64,000 nucleotides of DNA from Comamonas sp. KCTC 72670 (GTDB lineage Bacteria > Myxococcota > Myxococcia > Myxococcales > Myxococcaceae). This document shows, piece by piece, positions 35,324-44,220 of this stretch. A model generated the notes under the pieces. It did no database searches. It had not been told where the DNA came from and saw only the letters and a program-made list of their open reading frames with translations. The stretch lies in NCBI GenBank assembly GCA_014656495.1, contig BNCN01000009.1:1-64000 (forward strand), given 5' to 3'. Made by a program: the position numbers and the translations under genes. Each line of letters opens with the position of its first letter. Position 1 is the stretch's first letter.

Positions 35324-35830
35324 TCAGCCCAGCACGTCGAGCAGCACCGAGCGCCGGCGCTGACGCGGCAGCAGGCGCAGCCGCCGCAGCTCCTTGCGCT
35401 TCACCCTGCGCTCGATGACGCTGTGAACGGAGAGCGGCCCGGGCCCACGCAGCAGCAACCCGAGCGCGATGGCGCCCAGCGCCAGGTTGAACTCGAAGCC
35501 GCCCTTCGTGTTGTCGAAGCCCTTGGACCCATGGACCTTGGCCACGGCGATGGCCTGCGTGACGAGGACGGCCAGCGCCGCGGGGCGGGTGGCGATGCCG
35601 AGGATGGAGCTCACGCCGGCGAGCAGCTCCGCCGCGCCCGTGGCGATGACCCAGGGCTTGCCGGGCTTGAAGCCCAGCTGTTCGAAGAAGCCCGCATGCT
35701 GCGCGGTGCCCTCCGGACGGAGCTTGGCCAGGCCATGCACCACCATCGTGGACCCGAGCGACAGGCGCGGGGGCAGCAGAGCCGCCGCCTTGAGGATGCT
35801 CGGCTGCTCGGTCAGGGTCGCCACGTTCAT
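35324..35830 (-). CDS. DoxX-family membrane protein
   Basis: The 168-residue protein has the four-helix DoxX fold. Landmarks are PPRLSLGSTMVVHGLAKL, PWVIATGAAELLAGVSSILG, RPAALAVLVTQAIAVAKVHG and the closing FEFNLALGAIALGLLL. The tail is extremely basic (RRVKRKELRRLRLLPRQRRR), longer than usual for the family. The ATG at 35830 follows GAGGAGTGGAAGGT; upstream extension to 36022 has no family match. DoxX proteins associate with redox and thiol homeostasis at the membrane in several bacteria, but a role here cannot be assigned. Confidence 0.88.
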   Translation of the reverse strand: MNVATLTEQPSILKAAALLPPRLSLGSTMVVHGLAKLRPEGTAQHAGFFEQLGFKPGKPWVIATGAAELLAGVSSILGIATRPAALAVLVTQAIAVAKVHGSKGFDNTKGGFEFNLALGAIALGLLLRGPGPLSVHSVIERRVKRKELRRLRLLPRQRRRSVLLDVLG

Positions 35831-36039
35831 ACCTTCCACTCCTCGCTGGGGGCCAAGGCCCGTTGCCGGAAACCTGGATAGGGTGGGGCTGGCCCGGACG
35901 TGTGGCACGGCGCGGCGATTCCGCTGCCCTTGGCCGGTGGGCATACTGGCGTCCGCATCGGCCCCGGTTCGGCGGCGTGGGAGCACCCGCGTCACGGGCC
36001 GGGCGTGAATACCCACTGGCACGAGGCTGTCACCCCATC

Positions 36040-36966
36040 ATGTCCCTCCGCTGGCCGTTCCTGTCCTTGTCGTTGCTGCTGTCCGCCCCGGCGTTCGCGG
36101 AAGACGGCGTCGCCGTCCGGGTCCGCTGCACGGAGAAGTGCACGGTGACGTTGGACCAGAAGACCGGGCGGCGGGTGGATGACTCCACCTGGGAGTTCAA
36201 GGGCATCACGCCGGGCTCGCACCGCATCGACGCCACGGGCCTGATGACCCGGCCGCTCGCGGGCAGCTTCGTCACGATTCCCGACGTCGCCTCGGCGGAC
36301 ATCTTCCTGGCCAGCAACAAGCGCATCATCGTCGAGCCCGGCAGCACCACCATGCCCGGCACGCCGGAGTGGGCCGAGCCGAACCCTCCGCAGCCGCCCT
36401 CCACGTCGACGGCGCCGAGCGTGGTCATCGTGAAGTGCCGGGACGCGTGTACGGCGATGGTGGACACCAAGCCCGGGATTCGACGGGACGCGAGGACCTG
36501 GGAGTTCCAGAAGGTGGCGCCCGGCAGCCGGCGCGTGGAGGCCGTCGCGGGCGTCTTCAACCGGCAACAGTTCCTGGGGTACGTGGACGTGCCGGGCGGC
36601 TCGAAGGTCACCGTGCAGGGGGACTCACAGGGCCGCGCGAAGCTCGTGGAGACGCAGGACCTGAGCGAAGCGCGGGCAGCCAAGTCCCCGGCGGACTCGA
36701 CGAAGACGTCCCTGCTCCAGGTGCGCTGCACCAAGCCCTGCACCGTGACGCTGGACGGTCAGCGGCGAGGCACGAGCAACGCGACGAACCTGACGCTCCG
36801 CGACGTGCCCCCGGGTTCACATGAGCTGCAGGTGGACTTCACGGTGGGCGGGAAGCAGCGGCGCGCGAAGTTGGACGTGCCCGCCAGCCACGAGCTGTTC
36901 ATCACCGCCTCCGAGGACCCCGGGGTCCAGGTGACGAACACGAAGCCGCTCACGGGGCCGCTGTAG
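36040..36966 (+). CDS. Secreted protein with three PEGA-like CxxxC domains
   Basis: The 308-residue protein has a signal peptide (SLRWPFLSLSLLLSAPAFAE) and three successive domains of about 75-90 residues, each opening with the same signature: VRVRCTEKCTVTLD (about 25), VIVKCRDACTAMVD (about 128) and LQVRCTKPCTVTLD (about 227). Each then has a turn of the form PGSHRIDA, PGSRRVEA or PGSHELQV. That rhythm is the PEGA beta-sandwich, here with an added Cys pair per domain that could form a local disulfide. PEGA modules sit in envelope proteins and kinase tails of this phylum. Function unknown. Confidence 0.78.
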   Translation: MSLRWPFLSLSLLLSAPAFAEDGVAVRVRCTEKCTVTLDQKTGRRVDDSTWEFKGITPGSHRIDATGLMTRPLAGSFVTIPDVASADIFLASNKRIIVEPGSTTMPGTPEWAEPNPPQPPSTSTAPSVVIVKCRDACTAMVDTKPGIRRDARTWEFQKVAPGSRRVEAVAGVFNRQQFLGYVDVPGGSKVTVQGDSQGRAKLVETQDLSEARAAKSPADSTKTSLLQVRCTKPCTVTLDGQRRGTSNATNLTLRDVPPGSHELQVDFTVGGKQRRAKLDVPASHELFITASEDPGVQVTNTKPLTGPL

Positions 36967-36991
36967 TCCGGCGGCGCTCCGCACAGCGGGC

Positions 36992-37774
36992 TCAGGCCCG
37001 TTCCGCGAGCGGCGGTTCCATCAGCGCCGCGACTTCCGCGGAGTAACCCCCGGGGCCCGCGCCGTGAACGATGAGGGGCGGTCGCACCGAGAGCCCTCGG
37101 TCCCGGTCCCTCAGCGCGTGCACCAGGAAGCGCGTGGCCGGTGAGCCCACGTGCGCATGCACGAGGCGCAGCACCGTGGGGTGGAGCTTCGCCTGGGTCA
37201 GCAGCCCGAGCACCTCGGCCACGCGGGCTGCGGGGTACACCAGGCTGACGCCGCCCCCGGGCACCAGGGCGTAGCGCGCGGCGGCTACGACGGAAGGTGC
37301 GTCACAGGCCACCTCGGACTTCGACGTGGCGCGCTCGTCATCCGGGCTGCGGACCCCGGCGTCGGCCAGCCGGAAGGGTGGGTTGGACACGACGTGGGTG
37401 TACTGGCCGCCGGGCACGAGGTCGCGGATCCGCCGGAGGTCGCCGAGCAGCGGCTTCACCTGGGACTCGCAGGCATTGAGGGCCACGGCCCGTGACAGCC
37501 GCGCGTGGACCGCGGGCTGGAGCTCCAGCGCGTCCACGGGCCCCAGGCCGAACTGCTTCACGAGCAGGAAGGACACCACGCCGCTGCCGGCGCCCAGCTC
37601 CAGCATGCGCCCACCCGGAGCCCCAGTGCCCTCCGTGGCCGCGAAGTGGGCCAGGAGCACCGCGTCCAGGGTGAACCGGTAGCCCGTCTTCCGTTGAAGG
37701 ACCTGGACCCCCGCCGTGCCAATGGAGTCGAGCGTCTCGTCCGGTCCGGGCTCGGTTGGGGTGGGTTCAGGCAT
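36992..37774 (-). CDS. TrmN6/YfiC-like tRNA adenine N6-methyltransferase
   Basis: The 260-residue protein is a class I SAM-dependent methyltransferase. The SAM loop is MLELGAGSGVVSFLL, the acidic second-strand end is VDALELQP, and the catalytic N6-adenine motif is VSNPPF. The N terminus GVQVLQRKTGYRFTLDAVLLAHF is the signature of the TrmN6 (YfiC) subgroup, which modifies A37 of tRNA1(Val). The ATG at 37774 gives the family N terminus after an acidic lead. The mid-protein DERATSKSEVACDAPSVV fits the same family. Exact tRNA target is inferred. Confidence 0.85.
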   Translation of the reverse strand: MPEPTPTEPGPDETLDSIGTAGVQVLQRKTGYRFTLDAVLLAHFAATEGTGAPGGRMLELGAGSGVVSFLLVKQFGLGPVDALELQPAVHARLSRAVALNACESQVKPLLGDLRRIRDLVPGGQYTHVVSNPPFRLADAGVRSPDDERATSKSEVACDAPSVVAAARYALVPGGGVSLVYPAARVAEVLGLLTQAKLHPTVLRLVHAHVGSPATRFLVHALRDRDRGLSVRPPLIVHGAGPGGYSAEVAALMEPPLAERA

Positions 37775-37870
37775 GGGTGGAACGCTTCGTATCCAACCTG
37801 CACTCCAAGCCCAAGGCCAGGAGTCGAGCGGAGGCACCAACCCGTGTGAAATCGCCTCGACGCACGAGCT

Positions 37871-37960
37871 ACGAGTGAATCATTTCTAAGTTAATTCAAT
37901 GGGTTGCATGTAGATATTGGTCGGCGGTATCTCTCCACAGATCCTTTCAGGAATCTGTTC
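37871..37960 (+). promoter_or_regulatory. AT-rich promoter region of the HipA-like gene
   Basis: The 90 bp before the YjjJ/HipA-like start are markedly AT-richer than their surroundings (TTCTAAGTTAATTCAATGGG). They include small inverted repeats: AGATA/TATCT around 37912-37932 and CAGAT/ATCTG around 37938-37957. Self-binding by the product's own N-terminal HTH is a reasonable idea, not shown. Confidence 0.4.
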
Positions 37961-39271
37961 ATGGCGACCGTGGAGCAGCTCCTGACCGTCCTCGGACGTC
38001 AGGTCGAGATACGAGGAAGCGAACTGGCCGCGCAGCTTCGGGTGTCACGCCCGACGGTGTCGCGGCTCCTGGCCTCGGCGGGGGCCAATGTCTGCCGGAT
38101 GGGGCAGGGGCCTGCCACGCGCTATGCGCGGACGCGGAGCATCCCGTCATTGGGGACGCAGATTCCGCTCTACCGCGTCGACGAAGCGGGTCGTCCTCAC
38201 GAAGCCGGGGTCCTCCAGCCCTTGTGGAACGGCGGCTGCTGGATTGAGCGGGAAGGCGGCTCGGGTGAGCGGTTCACCGGGCTTCCACCCTTCGCCGCGG
38301 ACATGAGCCCTCAGGGGTACCTCGGCCGTGGCTTCGCGAGCCGCCACCCGGAGCTGGGACTCCCCCCTCGCATCACGGATTGGACGGAGGACCACCAACT
38401 CATGGCCCTCGCGCTCCGAGGTGACGACTGTGTCGGGGACCGTATTATCGGTGCGGCCTCCCTGGACCGGTTCCTCGCAAGCCCACTTCGACCGGCGACC
38501 GAGGCGCAGTACCCGGAGCTCGCCCGGTCCTCCATGACGAGCGAAGCGGGCTCCTCAGCGGGAGGCGAGCAACCCAAGTTCACGGCGTACGTCGAAGGGC
38601 GCCATGTCCTGGTGAAGTTCGCGGCAAGTGACGACAGCGCCGCGGCCCAGCGCTGGAGAGAGCTGCTCGTCTGCGAGGGATTGGCGCTCGACACAGTCCG
38701 CGCGGCGGGGATTCCGGCCGCGACCACGCGCTCCCTCAACGTCGATGGCTACCAGTTCCTCGAAGTCGAGCGCTTCGACCGGTTGGGCGAACGCGGGCGC
38801 AAGGGACTGCTCTCACTCAAGGCCATCGACAACGAGTACCTCGGTCACGATGGGAAGGGGAGCACCTGGACGAGCGCGGCGAAGTACCTCCTCCAGAGCG
38901 AGTACATCGGTACAGAGGACGCCCGGAGGATTCGCTGGCTCGACACCTTCGGACAGCTCACGGCCAACACCGACCGGCACTTCGGCAACCTCTCCTTCTT
39001 CGAAGAGGGGCCGAAGCAGTTCCGGCTCGCACCGGCCTACGACATGCTCCCGATGATGTTCGCCCCGGTGGGCACGAGCATCGTCGAGCGCACCTTCGAG
39101 CCACGGCCTCCCACCTCGGAGACGCTCGACGTCTGGGCCGATGCCGCCCAGCACGCGCTGGCGTACTGGAACCTCCTGGATCAGACGCAGGGACTCAGCC
39201 AGGCGTTCCGGGAACAGTGTGCCCGGTGCAGGGACACACTGGCGGAGCTGGTGAGGCGGGCGCCGGTCTGA
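37961..39271 (+). CDS. YjjJ/HipA-family kinase with N-terminal HTH
   Basis: The 436-residue protein joins a winged-helix DNA-binding head (about residues 1-65: LTVLGRQVEIRGSELAAQLR, then VSRPTVSRLLASAG) to a HipA-type kinase. HipA landmarks are YLGRGFASRHPELGLP, the Gly-rich loop SSAGGEQPKF, the catalytic block LTANTDRHFGNLSF (Asp and Asn) and the metal-binding Asp of APAYDMLPM. This fusion is the YjjJ subfamily, where the HTH takes the place of the separate HipB antitoxin. AGGA lies 8 bp before the ATG. No hipB-like gene is adjacent. HipA kinases phosphorylate aminoacyl-tRNA synthetases and arrest growth; the target here is unknown. Confidence 0.9.
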   Translation: MATVEQLLTVLGRQVEIRGSELAAQLRVSRPTVSRLLASAGANVCRMGQGPATRYARTRSIPSLGTQIPLYRVDEAGRPHEAGVLQPLWNGGCWIEREGGSGERFTGLPPFAADMSPQGYLGRGFASRHPELGLPPRITDWTEDHQLMALALRGDDCVGDRIIGAASLDRFLASPLRPATEAQYPELARSSMTSEAGSSAGGEQPKFTAYVEGRHVLVKFAASDDSAAAQRWRELLVCEGLALDTVRAAGIPAATTRSLNVDGYQFLEVERFDRLGERGRKGLLSLKAIDNEYLGHDGKGSTWTSAAKYLLQSEYIGTEDARRIRWLDTFGQLTANTDRHFGNLSFFEEGPKQFRLAPAYDMLPMMFAPVGTSIVERTFEPRPPTSETLDVWADAAQHALAYWNLLDQTQGLSQAFREQCARCRDTLAELVRRAPV

Positions 39272-39293
39272 ACCCGCGCCCACCTCCATCCCA

Positions 39294-41192
39294 CTACGGC
39301 GTATAGACGACCGTCAGCACCGCGTTCGCGCCGTCGCGCACGAAGAGGTACTGCGTCGCCGTCTGCGCCTGGGTGAAGCCGAGCCGGAGCTGCGTCTTGC
39401 CCGTCGTGTTGATGGCGGAGAGCCCCGCGCCGCTGAAGTCCGCGGAACTCCGCGTCCCAGCGCTGAACCGGTCGATGACCGCGACGCTGCTCGCGGTGGC
39501 GGCCGCCGCCCAGTCCGCGGCCTCGGTGTTCGCCGCGTTGAACGTCCCCGTCTTCACGTCGATGACCAGCGAGTTCCCCGCGGGCGTCGACCACGGGTCA
39601 CCCGAGCCCGACGAGTACGCCACCGTCAGGAACGCCCTCGTGACGGTCGCCCCGTCCGGGAGGCTCGACGTGTCGAAGGAGAGGAACGACCGGTTGTACT
39701 TCCCATCCGTTCCTCGGCCGAGCGCCAGGTTCGTCATCAAGCCCAACGCCGCCCCGCTGCCATCCGCGTTCGCCTTCAAGTAGCCGTCATCCGCCGCGAT
39801 GCTCGCGAACTGCACCGTCACCGGCGTGGGCGAGCCCGTGTTGCTCACCGTCACCACCGTGTCGTTGTCCGTGGCCTGATTGCCCGCGGCGTCGAAGGCC
39901 CGGGCTCCCAGCGTGTGCCGCCCGTTGGACACCGCCGTGCTGTTCCACGCGAACGCGTACGGCGCCTGCGTGTCCGTGGACACCACCTCGCCGTTCACCA
40001 GGAACTCCACCCGCGTGACGCCCACCGCGTCCGCCGCGTCCGCGGTGACAGTCACCGTGCCACTCACCGTGGCCCCGTTCGCCGGCGCCGTCACGTTGAC
40101 GGTGGGCGGCGTCGTGTCCCCCGTGGGCTCGCCGCCTCCCCCCGTGATGCCGAAGAACTGCACCTGGTGGTAGACGGAGCACAGGTTCACGTCGTTCAGG
40201 TACGCCCCCACCGCGCCACAGGCCGCGCTGCCCGTGCCTCCGGGGAACTGGAACTGCGCGTCCATGGCCACGCCGTGGCCCATGCCCGTGAGCTCCCACG
40301 TCTCCACCAGGGCCCTGCCCGCGCCGTCCCGGTACACCTTGCGAGGGAAGCCGCCCACCGTCTCCACGGTGTCCGGCGTCTGGTCGATGCCGTGGACGTT
40401 CGTCCACTGCTCCATCGCCTCGGTGAGGTTCATCACGTTCACCGTGTAGTCGCTGGTGCCGTGCCAGATGGTGACGCGCGGACGCGGACCCGCGTAGCCC
40501 GGGTACGCGCCGCGGACCAGGTCGCCCCAGGCCGCGGGCGTGCGGTTCACACCCGGGCTCATGCAGCTGAAGCCGGCGTTCATCGACTCGGCGCAGCGGT
40601 AGGGACCGCCGGAGTGGATGGCGCCGGCGGAGAAGACGTCCGGATACGCGGCCAGCATCGCCGGCACCATGTAGCCACCGGCCGAGAAGCCCGCAACGTA
40701 CACCCGCGACGGGTCGATGGAGTACGTGGCCTTCATCGCGTCCACCATCTGCTTGATGGACAGCGCCTCGCCCCGGTCCCGGGTGAAGTCAGCGGGCTCG
40801 AACCAGTTGAAGCAACTGGTCATGTTGTTGCCGCTCTGCTGCTGCGGGTAGACGACGTAGAACTTGTAGACGTCCGCCGCGTTGGACCAGCCCGCGCCCT
40901 CCATGCCCGCGGCGCGCTGCGTACAGCCGTGCATCACCACCACCAGCGGCGCGTTGGCCGGCATGCCGGAGGGCACGTGGCGGAACATCTGCAGGTTGCC
41001 GGGGTTGCTGCCGAAGCCGGTGACCTGCGTGAGCAAGGGGCTCTGCTGCTCGGCCACGGCCGCTTCGGGGGGTGGCACGGGGGATTCATCGGCGGGGCCA
41101 CAGCCCGCGATGGCCGCGGACACGCCCACGGCAAGGGAAACTCCGGCGAGACGCGACCACGGCCAGGGACGGCGAAGACGCTGCTTGAGCAC
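39294..41192 (-). CDS. PHB-depolymerase-type esterase lipoprotein with Ig-like and CBM96-like domains
   Basis: The 632-residue protein begins at GTG 41192, preceded by GGGGAG at 7 bp. It has a lipobox (VGVSAAIAGC). Residues 50-330 are a PHB-depolymerase/feruloyl-esterase-type alpha/beta hydrolase, with the oxyanion in VVVMHGC, nucleophile in VAGFSAGGY, Asp in HGTSDYTVN and His in TGMGHGVAMD. A Big_7-like Ig domain follows (about 350-435, VEFLVNGEVVSTDTQAPYAF), then a DNRLRE/CBM96-like beta domain (about 445-632, RSFLSFDTSSLPDGATVTRA). It is probably a surface or outer-membrane enzyme acting on polyesters or ester-linked plant material. Two operator-like palindromes lie upstream. Confidence 0.9.
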   Translation of the reverse strand: MLKQRLRRPWPWSRLAGVSLAVGVSAAIAGCGPADESPVPPPEAAVAEQQSPLLTQVTGFGSNPGNLQMFRHVPSGMPANAPLVVVMHGCTQRAAGMEGAGWSNAADVYKFYVVYPQQQSGNNMTSCFNWFEPADFTRDRGEALSIKQMVDAMKATYSIDPSRVYVAGFSAGGYMVPAMLAAYPDVFSAGAIHSGGPYRCAESMNAGFSCMSPGVNRTPAAWGDLVRGAYPGYAGPRPRVTIWHGTSDYTVNVMNLTEAMEQWTNVHGIDQTPDTVETVGGFPRKVYRDGAGRALVETWELTGMGHGVAMDAQFQFPGGTGSAACGAVGAYLNDVNLCSVYHQVQFFGITGGGGEPTGDTTPPTVNVTAPANGATVSGTVTVTADAADAVGVTRVEFLVNGEVVSTDTQAPYAFAWNSTAVSNGRHTLGARAFDAAGNQATDNDTVVTVSNTGSPTPVTVQFASIAADDGYLKANADGSGAALGLMTNLALGRGTDGKYNRSFLSFDTSSLPDGATVTRAFLTVAYSSGSGDPWSTPAGNSLVIDVKTGTFNAANTEAADWAAAATASSVAVIDRFSAGTRSSADFSGAGLSAINTTGKTQLRLGFTQAQTATQYLFVRDGANAVLTVVYTP

Positions 41193-41297
41193 GAGGTGAC
41201 TCCCCGGCCGCCACGGGTGGGAGGGGAGGGCGGCCGCGGAGGAAGACCTGACTCCCCCGACAGTCACTGATTCAAGGCGCGTCGCGTCGCATCGCGA

Positions 41298-41365
41298 TGA
41301 AACATGAACCAGGCTTCATCTCACGCACCGCGTCGTTCAACGCCTGAAACATGAGCCATGCTTCA
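41298..41365. promoter_or_regulatory. Two tandem operator-like palindromes
   Basis: TGAAACATGAACCAGGCTTCA (41298-41318, 21 bp) and the sister copy at 41345-41365 (TGAAACATG, AGC, CATGCTTCA) share 19 of 21 bases. The second is a near-perfect palindrome TGAAxCATG-3-CATGxTTCA. Centres are 47 bp apart. They lie 106-173 bp upstream of the esterase start and past the 3' end of gshB, so the esterase gene is the likely target. The size fits a TetR- or MarR-type dimer site. Confidence 0.6.
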
Positions 41366-41404
41366 TCCCCGGCAGGGAGGCACCGCGCCCTCGAGCACCG
41401 TCCC

Positions 41405-42373
41405 TCAGCCCGCCGCGCGCTCGGCGACGAGCCGCTCGGCCACGTCCAGCACCGTGGCCTCCACGCAGACATTGTCCAGGTGGTTCGCCTCCACCAGGCC
41501 CGTGGGGCTCGTCACGTTGACCTCGGTCAGATACCCCCCGAGCACGTCGATCCCCACCAGCCGCAGCCCCCGGCGCACCAGCTCCGGCTTCAGCCGCGCG
41601 CAAATCTCCAAATCGCGCGGGGTGAGCACGGCCTTCCGGGCAACGCCCCCCGCGGCCATGTTTCCGCGGTGGTCATCCTCGGACGGAACGCGCAGCACGC
41701 CGCCCACCGGGTCCCCGTCCACCAGGAGGATGCGCTTGTCCCCCTGCCGGCTCTCCGGGATGTACGCCTGGGCGACCACGGCCTCGCGGCCCCCGCGGGT
41801 GAGCAGGTCCACCGCGGACCGCGCGTTCCGGTCCGTGGATGACAGGAAGAGGATGCCCTTCCCCGCGAAGCCGTCCACCGGCTTGAGGATGGTGCCCGCG
41901 GGGTTCTTCGCGATGAAGTCCAGGAGCACCGGCAGCTCGCCGGTGACGCGCGTGTCCGGCATCAGGTCCGGGTAGCGCAGCGCGAAGAGCTTCTCGTTCG
42001 CGTCGCGGATGCCCGACGGCTCGTTGATGAAGACGGGCGGCTGCCTCGTGCCACTCAGCTCCACCAACTGCGTGGCGTGCAGGAACTCCGCGTCCACCGG
42101 CGGGTCCTTGCGCATGAAGAGCACATCCAGCGAGGACACGGGGTGGGGCGCGTCGTCATGGACGTCGAAGTGCCGCCCCAGGTCCCGGCGCACGGTGACG
42201 TGGCGCATGCGGGCCTCCGCGCACGTCCCGTTGAAGCGCAGCCAGCCCTGCTCGAAGTAACGGACCTGGTGGCCGCGTTTCTGCGCCTCGAGCATCAGCG
42301 CGAACGTGGAGTCGTGGTCCACCCGCACCGTCTCGAGCGGGTCCATCAAGAAGCCAATGGTCAGAGGGGCCAT
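41405..42373 (-). CDS. gshB: Glutathione synthase
   Basis: GshB joins gamma-glutamylcysteine and glycine in the second step of glutathione synthesis. The 322-residue protein has the prokaryotic GSH synthase N domain (IGFLMDPLETVRVDHDSTFALMLEA, then LDVLFMRKDPPVD) and an ATP-grasp domain. The Gly-rich loop is ILKPVDGFAGKGI. Further landmarks are QAYIPESRQGDKRILLVDG, RGNMAAGG and the metal-binding end LTEVNVTSPTGL. Length and motifs are standard. It ends upstream of the esterase operator region and follows the PEGA kinase on the same strand with a 75-bp gap. Confidence 0.96.
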   Translation of the reverse strand: MAPLTIGFLMDPLETVRVDHDSTFALMLEAQKRGHQVRYFEQGWLRFNGTCAEARMRHVTVRRDLGRHFDVHDDAPHPVSSLDVLFMRKDPPVDAEFLHATQLVELSGTRQPPVFINEPSGIRDANEKLFALRYPDLMPDTRVTGELPVLLDFIAKNPAGTILKPVDGFAGKGILFLSSTDRNARSAVDLLTRGGREAVVAQAYIPESRQGDKRILLVDGDPVGGVLRVPSEDDHRGNMAAGGVARKAVLTPRDLEICARLKPELVRRGLRLVGIDVLGGYLTEVNVTSPTGLVEANHLDNVCVEATVLDVAERLVAERAAG

Positions 42374-42448
42374 GCAGTCCGGAATCAGGAGGGGGGCGCG
42401 AGGATAACCAAGTGTCCCCCGACGCGCCCCTCAATCCCCGCGCGGTGT

Positions 42449-44125
42449 TCAGCGCTCGGGGATTTCCGCCAGCTTCAGCCGGAACCGCGCCGTGGCCCCC
42501 GCCTCGATGGGCGCCACCAACAGGCGCTTCTTCCCGTCCGGGCCGACGATGGTCAGCTCGTGCTCCCCTGCGGGCATCGCGACGTTGAACATCGGCGTGC
42601 GGCCCAGCTTCTTGTTGCCGCGGAAAACGTCCGATTCCGGCAACACCACCAGGGTCAGCTTGCCCCGGCCCTTCGAGGGGCGGGCATTGGCGGGCTCCGG
42701 CTTCGGCCGGGGCTCCTCCTCGGGCGGCGCGGCGGGAGGCGCCGCGTTCGCCTGCGCCTCACCCACGTCCGACGGCGGCCCCAGGGGGAGGAGCTCACTC
42801 GGGTCATTGGTGGGCAGCGCGCCCGCGTTCTCGTCCGCCGTGTTCGCGTTGAGCGCCTTCGCCAGGTGCCACGCGGCGTAACCGCCCCCGCCCAGGATGG
42901 CCAGCAGCACCAGCCCCCAGAGCACGTTCGACGAGCGGCTCTCCGGAGCGGCCGTCTTGCCCGTGTCCGCCACGGCCGCCTTCCGGGGAGCCTGCGCCGC
43001 GGCCACCTTGCGCGAGGGCTTGCGCGGCATCCCCGCCACGCCCTTCTGCGGCGTGGCCTCGTCCTTCCGCTCGGGGAGATAGGGCCCGTCGTCGCTGCGC
43101 AGCGCGCGCTTCGCGGACTCCAGGATGACGCCGCTGGTGGTGCCGTCCGCCGACTCCAGCATGACGCGCGTGGCGGACATGCGCTCCGCGAAGAGCTCCT
43201 GCATCAACGCGGCGCGGTCATGCGCGTCCAGCATCATCTTCCCCGCCACCGCTTCGATGGCGCGCGCCATGTCCCGGCCGGTGGCGAAGCGCTTCTCGCG
43301 GCTGCGCTCCAGCGCCTGCATCACCACCTTGGACACCCCCTCCGGCACGTGCGGCGCCACGTGCGAGGGCCAGGGGATGGGCGCCTCGAGAATCTTCATC
43401 ATCTCGTCGCGCTCGTTCTTGCCCGAGAACAGGCGCGCGCCGGTGATGAGCTCGTGCATCATCACGCCCACGGAGAACAGGTCGCTGCGCCCGTCGAGCT
43501 TGTCGCCCCGCACCTGCTCCGGGGACATGTAGCCGGTGGTGCCCTTCACCGTGCCCACGCTGGTACGCTCCAGGCTGTCCTTCGCCTTCGCGATGCCGAA
43601 GTCGAGCAGCTTCACCACGCCGTCGTACGTCACCATGATGTTCTTCTGGGCGACGTCGCGGTGGATGACGGGGCTGGGCGCTCCGGAGGGCGACGTATAG
43701 GTGTGCGCGTAGTGCAGCGCCATGCAGACGTCGCGCGCCACCGACAGCGTGAAGCCCAGGGGCAGCTGGTCCTTGCGGCGCAAACACGCGCCGGTGATCT
43801 GGTTCAGGTTCTGCCCGGCGATGAACTCCATGGCCAGGTAGAGCCCGTCATCCTCCTGCCCCAGGTCGAACACCTGCGCGATGTTCGGGTGGTTGAAGGC
43901 CGCGGTGATGCGCGCCTCGTCCAGGAACATGCGCTCGAACTGGGCGTTGTCCCGGGCGTCTGGCAGCACCCGCTTGAGGACCACGTACTTGCGGAAGCCG
44001 CCCGGACCCGAAGTGAAGCCCAGGAACAGCTCCGCCATGCCTCCCACGGAGAGCTGCGTGACGACCTCATACTTCCCGATGCGCTCGCCCCGATAGAAGT
44101 CGATGGGGAAACCCTCCGCCGGCAC
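42449..44125 (-). CDS. Membrane Ser/Thr protein kinase with PEGA-like tail
   Basis: The 558-residue protein has a Hanks-type kinase domain (about residues 18-285). It shows the nucleotide loop LSVGGMAE, Lys in VVLKRV, catalytic HRDVAQKN, DFG, and activation segment GTVKGTTGYMSPEQ with an APE-like SPE. A juxtamembrane linker holds the basic/Ala stretch (about 360-390), one membrane helix follows (NVLWGLVLLAILGGGGYAAW, about 400-420), then an acidic/Pro linker. The extracytoplasmic tail (about 475-558) ends in KLTLVVLPESDVFRGNKKLG, a PEGA-type fold. The start is GTG 44125. Its 5' end faces the proposed replication origin. Ligand and substrates unknown; all key catalytic residues are present. 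Confidence 0.93.
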   Translation of the reverse strand: MPAEGFPIDFYRGERIGKYEVVTQLSVGGMAELFLGFTSGPGGFRKYVVLKRVLPDARDNAQFERMFLDEARITAAFNHPNIAQVFDLGQEDDGLYLAMEFIAGQNLNQITGACLRRKDQLPLGFTLSVARDVCMALHYAHTYTSPSGAPSPVIHRDVAQKNIMVTYDGVVKLLDFGIAKAKDSLERTSVGTVKGTTGYMSPEQVRGDKLDGRSDLFSVGVMMHELITGARLFSGKNERDEMMKILEAPIPWPSHVAPHVPEGVSKVVMQALERSREKRFATGRDMARAIEAVAGKMMLDAHDRAALMQELFAERMSATRVMLESADGTTSGVILESAKRALRSDDGPYLPERKDEATPQKGVAGMPRKPSRKVAAAQAPRKAAVADTGKTAAPESRSSNVLWGLVLLAILGGGGYAAWHLAKALNANTADENAGALPTNDPSELLPLGPPSDVGEAQANAAPPAAPPEEEPRPKPEPANARPSKGRGKLTLVVLPESDVFRGNKKLGRTPMFNVAMPAGEHELTIVGPDGKKRLLVAPIEAGATARFRLKLAEIPER

Positions 44126-44220
44126 CCCTATTGGGGCACATCTCCGCCCAGACGATAACAGGCATGTGCGGGGCGGACGTCGTGTGAGAATCCGCTGGCA
44201 CCCCAGGTCCTCCCCGCGCC

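Noticed and set aside
41272-41472. Small minus-strand frame covering the operator palindromes
   Set aside because: It overlaps the end of gshB out of frame and its codons are dictated by the repeats; no ribosome binding site.
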